Source: Rhynochetos jubatus
Lineage: Eukaryota > Chordata > Aves > Eurypygiformes > Rhynochetidae
Direction of reading: 5' to 3'
DNA length: 64,000 bases
NCBI GenBank assembly: GCA_027574665.1
Contig: CM050690.1
Location: forward strand, 38,106,665 to 38,170,664
In this document: piece by piece, positions 1 to 8,219 of the stretch
Layout: each line of letters starts with the position of its first letter
Numbering within the stretch: position 1 is the stretch's first letter
Program-made: the position numbers and the translations under genes
Notes under the pieces: generated by a model
Database searches by the model: none
Told to the model about the DNA's origin: nothing
Seen by the model: the letters and a program-made list of their open reading frames with translations, nothing else

Positions 1-314
1 GACCGAGAGCCAGGAGGTGCAGCCGGAAGAGAGGGAGCGGAATGCGGTAGAGCAGCTGGCGGAGGAGCTGCGCAGGCTGCTAAGGGATGGAAGAGGGGCA
101 CGTCTGTGCTGCAGCGGCCGGTGTCCCTGAGAACTGGAAGAAACAAAGAGGAAGCCGCCGCCGGAGCCGCCGGGACGTGACACGACGGAGACGGCCGCTC
201 CGGAACCGCCGTAGGCCATCAAGCAGACACCCGGGGCGTCACCTCCGCTGTACCCGCCCTTGCCCGATGATGATAGTGACTGGGGGAACTCGGACACTGA
301 CAATGAAAGGGGGC

Positions 315-315
<1 letters not shown>
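1..315 (+). pseudogene. gag remnant, ERV copy a
   Basis: This matches the last part of the gag region of copy b (3038-3352). The frame is closed by TGA at 128-130 and again by TAG at 212-214. Beyond the stops the same frame holds a PPLY late-domain-type motif (242-253) and an acidic run. The stops are identical in all five ERV copies, so gag was already dead before the array expanded. Confidence 0.8.

Positions 316-352
<37 letters not shown>
316..352. repeat. (GT)n microsatellite in ERV copy a
   Basis: About 18 GT units follow the gag remnant. The tract is present at the same ERV position in all five copies with different lengths: 3353-3389, 29463-29493, 41182-41206 and 54376-54404. Confidence 0.97.
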
Positions 353-353
<1 letters not shown>

Positions 354-715
354 CATCCGCGCGAAAGCTGGGGTGGGGGCTGGAGAGTTAGTAGAAAGAA
401 TCCTAGAATCATTGGATGGTTTTGGTTAGAAGAAAGAAACTTTATAGACTTCATCAAGATTGTATAGTCTCTTGATTTCTTCTAAGAATTTGTTGCCTTT
501 CTACTATTATTGCAAAGCAACATTCTGTTACAGACTGCCTCAAAATCACTTAATCTCAGGGGAACTCATCACTTGCCAAACTGTTGGAATGCTATTTGTT
601 TTGTTGCGTTGCACTGTTAGAGTTACTTTTGTTGTTGTTGTTGTTCTGTGTTAGTGTTCTGTTCTTTGTTCTTTATTTGCAAAGGGGGATCTGGAATAGG
701 GACATACACAACCTC

Positions 716-1020
716 AGCGTAACATCTTTGCCACCACAGGAGCTAGACTTATTAGGTTCCATGCCTGCTAATCAGAGCTGTGTGATGTTTGGAGGGAAAG
801 AGATGATGTGGGAGGAGCTTCTTAATAAGGAACACCCAGGTCTCTTACGATATCCCAATAACAGTGTATGGGTTAATGCTGCAGCACCTTGGTACTCCAG
901 TGACACCGGGTATTGTAACAGGGGACTATGGACTGCTTTGACAGCACCCAGTGAGCCAAAAGCATTGCCAGAAGGTTTATTTTTAATAGGTGGGGACGAG
1001 GCTATGCTGGTATCGTTTCA
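716..1020 (+). pseudogene. Env surface-subunit (SU) fragment, ERV copy a
   Basis: This lies within an open frame running to 1147. The N-terminal part of that frame, encoded from AT-rich sequence, is not recognisable. From about 716 it reads as retroviral SU: two N-glycosylation sequons (NQS, NNS) and the ALPEGLFLIGGD segment, which resembles the SU segment ALPTGVFLICGD found again 250 bp downstream. After about 1003 the frame no longer follows SU, because a jump into integrase-tail sequence intervenes. The fragment has no signal peptide and sits upstream of the env start, so it is a displaced piece. Confidence 0.65.
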
Positions 1021-1049
1021 GACAAAGGAACCAGTTGGCTGCCAGCTAA

Positions 1050-1229
1050 ATGGGTCAAGCCGTGGACCACGGGATTCGTGCAAGACCCCCAGCCGCAGTG
1101 ACCTTGTTCACCACACTTGGCCTGTTCTGGGTGGTCCACGCAGGTGAAGGATGGATGGCCCCACAACCAAAGCAGAATGTAAATGCTACTTCTCTTGTAT
1201 ATAGAAATGCTACAGCCTGGTGCAATTAA
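1050..1229 (+). pseudogene. env N-terminus with signal peptide, broken, ERV copy a
   Basis: ATG at 1050 opens a frame with a hydrophobic leader of about 20 residues (rich in V, L, F and T, ending VVHAG), followed by the start of SU and sequons such as NAT. Another frame over the same bases reads WLPAKWVKPW and ends in a stop at about 1098-1100; this resembles the C-terminus of integrase, so a normal pol-env overlap is preserved. The env frame stops at TAA 1227-1229, and a second in-frame TGA follows at 1245-1247. Copies d and e lack both stops. Confidence 0.65.
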
Positions 1230-1426
1230 ACATCCTCCAACGTATGACGCTCTTTTTCTACTCCACTTGCTTTGCCTACAGGGGTGTTTTTAATCTGTGG
1301 GGATAGAGCATGGGGGGTGTGTATGTGTGTGTCTGAATTCCTTCGAGACTTAACGGTGGGCCATGTAGCCTTGGGCGGCTTACCTTGCTAACACCCAGCC
1401 TTACTATGATTCATAGTAAAAAATGA

Positions 1427-2077
1427 AATAAGAGAAACCTCCATCAGTTTCAGAGTAACTGTAAAGATTCGGTCACCTTCTGGGGACCTGGAGAAATCCT
1501 GGCCGCCTCCGCGCTGGCACCTGGGGTTGCTGCTGCAGCAGCCTTGAAAAAGCTGTTGAATTTGGGGTGTTGGTTGAGTAAGCAAACCAGCGCTATATCG
1601 CTTGCGTTAAGTGGCTCGTTCACTGATGTTGACAGTGTTAGGCACGCTACATTGCAAAACAGAGCTGCAATAGACTTTTTATTGTTAGCCCAAGGGCATG
1701 AATGCGAGGATTTTGAGGGAATGTGCTGTATGAATCTGTCAGATCACTCGGAATCAATACATAAAAGCATTCAACTTCTGAAGGATGGAGTAAAGAAGCT
1801 ACAGGAAGATGATGCATGGGGTTGGTTGAGTAACCTATTGAAAGGATGGGGACGGTCAGGGTGGCTGCTGTCATTGATAAAAACTGGATTGTTAGTGTGG
1901 CTCATCATTGTAGTTGTCCTACTGATGTTGCCATGTCTCGTGTCTCTTCTGCAAAGGGCCCTGCAGCGGACGGCACAGGCAATTTTTGTAGCCCAAATAC
2001 AAAAAGGGGGAATTGTGGGAGATTTCTTACGGGAGAACGGATATGTTGGCGAACAAAGCTGCCTAGAGCTGGAGTAG
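1427..2077 (+). pseudogene. Env transmembrane (TM) subunit frame, ERV copy a
   Basis: The frame is open from just after TGA 1424-1426 to the stop at 2075-2077, and no ATG begins it. In order it shows: an Ala-rich hydrophobic fusion-peptide-like stretch, a heptad-like region, an immunosuppressive-domain-type segment beginning LQNRAAIDFLLLA, a C-X6-CC motif (C-EDFEGM-CC), a tryptophan-rich membrane-proximal segment, one membrane anchor of about 25 residues, and a short tail that reads into the LTR. The C-X6-CC motif is the mark of gamma/alpha-type Env, in which SU and TM are disulfide-linked. Without SU and a start codon, translation is doubtful. Confidence 0.8.
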
Positions 2078-2384
2078 GCCGCAAACTGCCTCCCCGGCCT
2101 TGAAGCATACTTGAGGAAGATAAAGGAAGAAAGAAAGATAAAGGGGATCAGCAAAGTCTTGAAGAAAGACTTGGCAGAGAAAAGCGGAGTATGGGCTAGC
2201 CACTCATGTATTAGCTTAGAGCGCGCGGACAGCTTATGGCAAAACAGATGGAACCAATCAACTTGCGTATGTGCGCGTGGACAGGTAAAAATACTGTATA
2301 TAAGGGCAGCCAAGGAGGCAATAGACGGCTTCATTTTATAACTCTAATGGAGTTGTCTTGGAGTCCATTTCCTCTGCCTTGACA
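2014..2384 (+). repeat. LTR shared by ERV copies a and b
   Basis: This is 371 bp, starting TG after the polypurine tract and ending CA just before the primer-binding site. A CCAAT box lies at 2254-2258 and a TATATAA box at 2297-2303. I saw no canonical AATAAA signal. It is flanked by env on the left and leader/gag on the right, so it serves two internal regions. This arises by recombination between the LTRs of two proviruses. Confidence 0.93.
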
Positions 2385-2386
2385 AG

Positions 2387-2404
2387 TGGTGACCCCGACG
2401 TGAT
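2387..2404 (+). promoter_or_regulatory. Primer-binding site, tRNA-Trp type
   Basis: TGGTGACCCCGACGTGAT lies two bases after the LTR end. It is identical to the tRNA-Trp primer-binding site known from avian leukosis/sarcoma viruses. The same 18 bases occur at 28495-28512 and 53408-53425. Confidence 0.92.
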
Positions 2405-2531
2405 CTACAAGAAGGTGCTGCGGAGGCAAGGCGGACCCGGATGGAAGCTGCCCGGCTGGACCGGTGCAGGGGGTCGGAGTATGGCCTGAGGGAGCCGAAG
2501 AAATCGTCGTGACGGGACCCTCACCCGAGAG

Positions 2532-3351
2532 GTGAGCTGCCGGGGTAGCTTGGGTCAGCAGCTCAGGCAGGAAGAAGGAGCAGTTGTTAAGATCCTGCTA
2601 CATATCCTCTCTAAGAGAGGGATCCGGTATGATGAAAGCACCATTAGGAAGCTGTTGCGATGGTGCCGGCAACAGGGTGACGCTCCCGACCCTGCCTTAG
2701 CGTTCAAACCTGAGACTTGGGAGGAGATCGGAGAAAAAGTCTGGCAAGCGGCAACCAAAGGGGATCAGACCGCCATGGGGTTTGCAACTACCCGGAAGTT
2801 AGTCACAGACACCTTGTGGGCTATGAGGGCGGAGCGCCAAGCAGTTGCAGGGGCCGACCTGGCCGCTCGACCGGCGCCGATAATCACACGCAGGAACATC
2901 AATCCTGTTTTGAACCACCCCGATCCTTTCAGCACAGTAGATGAGGCGGCGTTATCCCTACTCCCGCCTGCGGCACAGCCAGCAGCGCCGGCGGAGGAGC
3001 AGACGGATGCAGGGCCGCTAGACAGATCACTCGAAGGGACCGAGAGCCAGGAGGTGCAGCCGGAAGAGAGGGAGCGGAATGCGGTAGAGCAGCTGGCGGA
3101 GGAGCTGCGCAGGCTGCTAAGGGATGGAAGAGGGGCACGTCTGTGCTGCAGCGGCCGGTGTCCCTGAGAACTGGAAGAAACAAAGAGGAAGCCGCCGCCG
3201 GAGCCGCCGGGACGTGACACGACGGAGACGGCCGCTCCGGAACCGCCGTAGGCCATCAAGCAGACACCCGGGGCGTCACCTCCGCTGTACCCGCCCTTGC
3301 CCGATGATGATAGTGACTGGGGGAACTCGGACACTGACAATGAAAGGGGGC

Positions 3352-3352
<1 letters not shown>
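2532..3352 (+). pseudogene. gag remnant (matrix region, broken), ERV copy b
   Basis: An open frame of 211 residues runs from a GTG at 2532 to TGA 3165-3167. Residues of about 5-90 resemble the betaretroviral matrix domain (Gag p10 type): charged N-terminus, an ILLHILSKRGI helix, a KLLRWCRQ segment, and an ETWEEIGEKVW motif. A Pro/Glu-rich linker follows. No ATG is in place, and the sequence around 2530 (AG|GTGAGC) would also serve as a splice donor. In the same frame after the stop come a TAG (3249-3251), a PPLY motif (3279-3290) and an acidic run, then the GT repeat. Capsid, nucleocapsid and pol are absent. Confidence 0.82.

Positions 3353-3389
<37 letters not shown>
3353..3389. repeat. (GT)n microsatellite, ERV copy b
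   Basis: About 18 GT units at the same internal position as in copy a. Confidence 0.97.
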
Positions 3390-3390
<1 letters not shown>

Positions 3391-3689
3391 CATCCGCGCG
3401 AAAGCTGGGGTGGGGGTATAGACTTCATCAAGATTGTATAGTCTCTTGATTTCTTCTAAGAATTTGTTGCCTTTCTACTATTATTGCAAAGCAACATTCT
3501 GTTACAGACTGCCTCAAAATCACTTAATCTCAGGGGAACTCATCACTTGCCAAACTGTTGGAATGCTATTTGTTTTGTTGCGTTGCACTGTTAGAGTTAC
3601 TTTTGTTGTTGTTGTTGTTCTGTGTTAGTGTTCTGTTCTTTGTTCTTTATTTGCAAAGGGGGATCTGGAATAGGGACATACACAACCTC

Positions 3690-3994
3690 AGCGTAACATC
3701 TTTGCCACCACAGGAGCTAGACTTATTAGGTTCCATGCCTGCTAATCAGAGCTGTGTGATGTTTGGAGGGAAAGAGATGATGTGGGAGGAGCTTCTTAAT
3801 AAGGAACACCCAGGTCTCTTACGATATCCCAATAACAGTGTATGGGTTAATGCTGCAGCACCTTGGTACTCCAGTGACACCGGGTATTGTAACAGGGGAC
3901 TATGGACTGCTTTGACAGCACCCAGTGAGCCAAAAGCATTGCCAGAAGGTTTATTTTTAATAGGTGGGGACGAGGCTATGCTGGTATCGTTTCA
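3690..3994 (+). pseudogene. Env SU fragment, ERV copy b
   Basis: Same displaced SU piece as at 716-1020. It lies in an open frame ending at 4121. Confidence 0.65.
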
Positions 3995-4023
3995 GACAAA
4001 GGAACCAGTTGGCTGCCAGCTAA

Positions 4024-4203
4024 ATGGGTCAAGCCGTGGACCACGGGATTCGTGCAAGACCCCCAGCCGCAGTGACCTTGTTCACCACACTTGGCCTGTT
4101 CTGGGTGGTCCACGCAGGTGAAGGATGGATGGCCCCACAACCAAAGCAGAATGTAAATGCTACTTCTCTTGTATATAGAAATGCTACAGCCTGGTGCAAT
4201 TAA
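4024..4203 (+). pseudogene. env N-terminus, broken, ERV copy b
   Basis: Leader and start of SU from ATG 4024. It has the same TAA (4201-4203) and following TGA as copies a and c. Confidence 0.65.
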
Positions 4204-4400
4204 ACATCCTCCAACGTATGACGCTCTTTTTCTACTCCACTTGCTTTGCCTACAGGGGTGTTTTTAATCTGTGGGGATAGAGCATGGGGGGTGTGTATGT
4301 GTGTGTCTGAATTCCTTCGAGACTTAACGGTGGGCCATGTAGCCTTGGGCGGCTTACCTTGCTAACACCCAGCCTTACTATGATTCATAGTAAAAAATGA

Positions 4401-5051
4401 AATAAGAGAAACCTCCATCAGTTTCAGAGTAACTGTAAAGATTCGGTCACCTTCTGGGGACCTGGAGAAATCCTGGCCGCCTCCGCGCTGGCACCTGGGG
4501 TTGCTGCTGCAGCAGCCTTGAAAAAGCTGTTGAATTTGGGGTGTTGGTTGAGTAAGCAAACCAGCGCTATATCGCTTGCGTTAAGTGGCTCGTTCACTGA
4601 TGTTGACAGTGTTAGGCACGCTACATTGCAAAACAGAGCTGCAATAGACTTTTTATTGTTAGCCCAAGGGCATGAATGCGAGGATTTTGAGGGAATGTGC
4701 TGTATGAATCTGTCAGATCACTCGGAATCAATACATAAAAGCATTCAACTTCTGAAGGATGGAGTAAAGAAGCTACAGGAAGATGATGCATGGGGTTGGT
4801 TGAGTAACCTATTGAAAGGATGGGGACGGTCAGGGTGGCTGCTGTCATTGATAAAAACTGGATTGTTAGTGTGGCTCATCATTGTAGTTGTCCTACTGGT
4901 GTTGCCATGTCTCGTGTCTCTTCTGCAAAGGGCCCTGCAGCGGACGGCACAGGCAATTTTTGTAGCCCAAATACAAAAAGGGGGAATTGTGGGAGATTTC
5001 TTACGGGAGAACGGATATGTTGGCGAACAAAGCTGCCTAGAGCTGGAGTAG
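4401..5051 (+). pseudogene. Env TM frame, ERV copy b
   Basis: Open over its whole length like copy a. One visible change is an ATG-to-GTG (Met to Val) codon in the membrane anchor, near 4899. Confidence 0.8.
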
Positions 5052-5358
5052 GCCGCAAACTGCCTCCCCGGCCTTGAAGCATACTTGAGGAAGATAAAGG
5101 AAGAAAGAAAGATAAAGGGGATCAGCAAAGTCTTGAAGAAAGACTTGGCAGAGAAAAGCGGAGTATGGGCTAGCCACTCATGTATTAGCTTAGAGCGCGC
5201 GGACAGCTTATGGCAAAACAGATGGAACCAATCAACTTGCGTATGTGCGCGTGGACAGGTAAAAATACTGTATATAAGGGCAGCCAAGGAGGCAATAGAC
5301 GGCTTCATTTTATAACTCTAATGGAGTTGTCTTGGAGTCCATTTCGTCCGCCTTGACA
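4988..5358 (+). repeat. 3' LTR of ERV copy b
   Basis: 371 bp, TG...CA, with TATATAA at 5271-5277. Read antisense it supplies a stop codon (5305-5307) to the interrupted ELL2-like exon next to it. Confidence 0.93.
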
Positions 5359-8219
5359 GTCGGAAGCGGGAGGGGGTGTGGGAAGCAGCCACAGAGGAGC
5401 AGGAGTCCCAGGGGATACCAGGGCAGGAGGCGGCCTCTCCTCGGAGGCTGGCAGGTGGCCACTGGAAGGTAGGTCGTCTAGAGTGGCGTGGCGAGCGACC
5501 CTCTTCTTTTTGCTCATCACAGGATGTCGGAATTCAAGGGCTGATGCTGTAACAATGTAAAAAACTATTAAACACATGATCAGAATGAAGTTTTGCTCCC
5601 ATGACCATGAGTTTCTGAGAGTGCTGTCATCTTTGAGGAAAAGAAAGAAAGCAAAAACCCAAGAAGTGGAAAGAAATGCTTGTGTTTCATGTGTTAAAGA
5701 CAATATTATCGCCTCACATCACAGTTTTTACACCACGACAGCGTGCGATACGTCTTAAAACGCTGTAGATAACATTAAAACTGAAAACTAGCTCAGGAGG
5801 TGTTGACGGAGCGTCTTTCTCAGAACTCCCAGGAGATTCCGAATGTCCTGTGCTGGTGGCATGCTGAGACGAATGGAATTTTCTGTAAGGACGACCCAGG
5901 ATTCCAGGTTACAAGGCAGAAGGGTCTTTTTCAAAGTTCTTCAATTACAGGCCAGCCTGACATTCATTTCCCAGACAAAGGTTTGTAAAGGGCCGTTTTA
6001 CGCCCCCTAGAGACTGAACTCACCCCGAAAGTATTAGCTCCAACGTCTGCTTATCTGCTTCGTCGTAGCCAGGCCAGTCTCTCTGAATTTCTTTAAATAA
6101 ATAATCCTTCAGAGCATAAGTATTATCGTGTGGATTCAGAGTGGCTACCTGCAGGCAGACATTTAGGAGAAGAAACGCTCGTTAGCCCTAAATGCCAGGA
6201 ACGACGGAACTCAGATTGGTACTGCAAAGCTCGGTCAAAGCTGACAACAAAACTATTTCACCCAGTCGAGAGAAAGCACGGGCAGGTTCCCTCGAGGAAG
6301 CAGTTGGGCAGCCAAGTAAAAGGGAGAGGCAAAATCAGACATTAGGAACAATCAAGGCAGCAAGTGTTAACTCCTGCCTGCCACTCTGGCCAACCAAAAC
6401 CACCCCACACAGATTTTTTGCCATTTCTTGCCTGCCCTCATGTTGACTGGCCTCTGGGAATCTGCATCAAGGGCAAAACTGCTGGCCCAAAGCCCGCGAT
6501 CTCACCTGCTGAAGGACCCTTCCAAGGCAATCCTTGTCCTTTTGGTAGATGCCATCTCTGTACAAGCGAGCAAGCAGCTCTGGCTTCTTGTAATTCTTCA
6601 ATGCCAGTAAGTGAATCACCCTGTCCCTGTACGGACGCCGAGAAACACTGCTGCGCTTGTGAGTCTTCCGTCCTGTGGTTGCAGGGTTCGTAGGCCTCGT
6701 CCTCTTCCTCTCTGGCACGACGTCAGGAAGGCACTCTGGTGCTCTTTTGGCCTGGACTTTCCTTCCTAAGGTGAGGGTAAAACCAAACCAAACCAAAACG
6801 AGTGAAATGGGAGGCTGTGGGAAGGTAAGACGATGGAGGGGAATTTTCCAAGTCAGACAGTCTGAAAACTGCATAGAGCTGGCATGTCAAGATCCACCAG
6901 AACCTGCTTGTGATAAAGATCCATCGCGCTAGGGTTTAAGAGAGAAACATCGAGTGTTAAAACCAGAGAGCTGGTACATGAGTGATACTGGTAGGAAGAC
7001 CTTAACAATTGTTTCTCTAGATGATGCTTGTATTATTTCCCAGTTTATAGGCTCAAGCACTAAAGACCCAACATGAGGGGCGCGCTTTTTTTCTGAGCTT
7101 TAGTTTTAAGGAAGCGCACTCGGAAGTGTGATGCCAAGGCCTTCTGGATAATTAAAAATGTCCCATTACTGCCTAGGGTCACCAAGTCTACACGATTAAT
7201 GGCATCACTGGTTAAAGAGACAAGAAAGAGTTGGTGCGAGTCACTTGAGTTGCACCACATTTTACGCTGAAATGTTCCTCTCTTATCAAATAAGCCCAGG
7301 TTGGTCAGAAACGATACACCAGGAATGTAACTGTTGTTGGGAGCAAGGCCAGAGCAGTATTCAAGCACGGCCTGCACAGCATTCCCAGATTCACAGGGCG
7401 TTAGGGGTTGGAAGGGAGCTCTAGAGATCATCTAGTCCAGCCCCCCGCCAGAGCAGGATCCCCTAGAGCAGGTCACACAGGAACAAGTCCAGGCGGCTTT
7501 GGAAAGTCTGCAGGGAAGGAGACTCCCCCACCTCTCGGGGCAGCCTGTCCCAGTGCTCTGTCACCCTCACAGGGAAGAAGGGTTTCCTCCCCTTCAGGCT
7601 GAAGCTTCTGTTTTCCAGTTCATGGCCATTGCCCCTAGTGCGGTCACTGCCCACCACTGAGAAGAGCCTGGCCCCATCCTCCTGACACCCACCCTTTAGA
7701 TATCGATAAGCATTGATAAAATCCCCCCTCAGCCTCCTCTTCTCCAAGCTAAACAGACCCAGCTCTCTCAGCCTTTCCTCAGATGGAAGGTGCTCCAGGC
7801 CCTTCCTCATCTTGGTGGCCCTGCGCTGGGCCCTCTGCAGTAGCTCCTTGTCCTTCTGGAGCTGAGGAGCCCAGAATTTCAACCCGTCAAGGCCTATGGG
7901 AACAAGGAAGGCCTGGCAGGCCTGCTGGGGGAAAAAAAGGCGAGTGTCTGAACGCAGGCAGAGGAGCCTGCGAATCCGTAATGTGAGGGGGAGCTACCGG
8001 CACCCGAGATCTCTCAAGACACCGCCTTCCCCAAGAATATGCTGAAAAGTCGAATTACCGCACTGGAAACCTTAGAGGCATCTAGCAGAGAACCAAATGC
8101 AAACCTACCCAGAGATGGCCCACCAGGTTTAATCCCCTTGGCACTTTGCTTCCACAGCTCCACTTGTGCCTGGGCCATGTGGTCTCGTAGAGAGCTCACG
8201 GGAACCACTTGGAACAGCT
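5359..8219 (-). pseudogene. ELL2-like: ELL2-like gene, N-terminal and middle exons (copy 1), disrupted by ERV
   Basis: ELL-family proteins are subunits of RNA polymerase II elongation complexes in the nucleus. Minus-strand exons with splice sites: 8109-8219 (contains IKPGGPSLG), 6506-6765 (RPYRDRVIHLLALKNYKKPE and YRDGIYQKDKD, the conserved ELL N-domain), 6024-6148 (ALKDYLFKEIQRDWPGYDE), about 5790-5882 (Ser/Thr-rich, SESPGSSEKDAP) and 5359-5546 (EFRHPVMSKKKR then Pro-rich). Exon phases agree across the first three junctions and into the fourth exon. The donor of the fourth exon is unclear. The last exon is cut by the ERV at 5358; its frame continues into the antisense LTR and stops at 5305. 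The first exons of the gene were not found. Similarity is closer to ELL2 than to ELL, judged by eye. Confidence 0.8.
7388..7885 (-). mobile_element. CR1 LINE fragment, 3' end (copy 1)
   Basis: Minus-strand sequence encodes the C-terminal reverse-transcriptase part of CR1 ([36 protein letters not shown]) followed by the typical CR1 3' end with the CTAGATGATCT and CCCTTCCAACCCC motifs. It sits in the intron between the 8109-8219 and 6506-6765 ELL2-like exons. Copies lie at about 33557-34054, 45268-45765 and 58466-58963. Confidence 0.92.

Larger units (their letters stand above)
1..2384 (+). mobile_element. Endogenous retrovirus copy a (3' part)
   Basis: The window opens inside the gag remnant of an ERV that ends with the LTR at 2014-2384. 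The order is gag tail, GT microsatellite, an AT-rich stretch without recognisable coding (about 353-715), an Env surface-subunit fragment, an integrase tail overlapping an env start, a second surface fragment, the transmembrane frame, a polypurine tract (about 2000-2013) and the LTR. The same order recurs at 2385, 28122, 40762 and 53037. Protease, reverse transcriptase and most of integrase are missing. The 5' LTR of this copy is outside the window. Confidence 0.93.
2385..5358 (+). mobile_element. Endogenous retrovirus copy b (internal region plus 3' LTR)
   Basis: With the LTR at 2014-2384 this is a complete LTR-internal-LTR unit. It differs from copy a by a 63-bp deletion just after the GT tract (junction near 3417) and by scattered substitutions. 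The right flank starts GTCGGA at 5359. Confidence 0.93.

Noticed and set aside
87-467. ORF with a run of Val-Cys and its antisense run of His-Thr
   Set aside because: Produced by translating the GT microsatellite in the ERV. It overlaps the gag remnant in another frame.
1771-2334. 187-codon minus-strand ORF opposite Env TM and LTR
   Set aside because: Antisense shadow repeated in every copy; no domain, no splice or promoter support.
2111-2341. 76-codon ORF inside the LTR
   Set aside because: It lies wholly in LTR control sequence and shows no accessory-protein features.
7060-7431. Minus-strand 123-codon ORF next to the CR1
   Set aside because: Its start lies in the CR1 3' end and the remainder resembles nothing known. 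It lies within an ELL2-like intron.
7463-7882. 139-codon minus-strand ORF as a possible host gene
   Set aside because: Its motifs are those of the CR1 reverse-transcriptase C-terminus.
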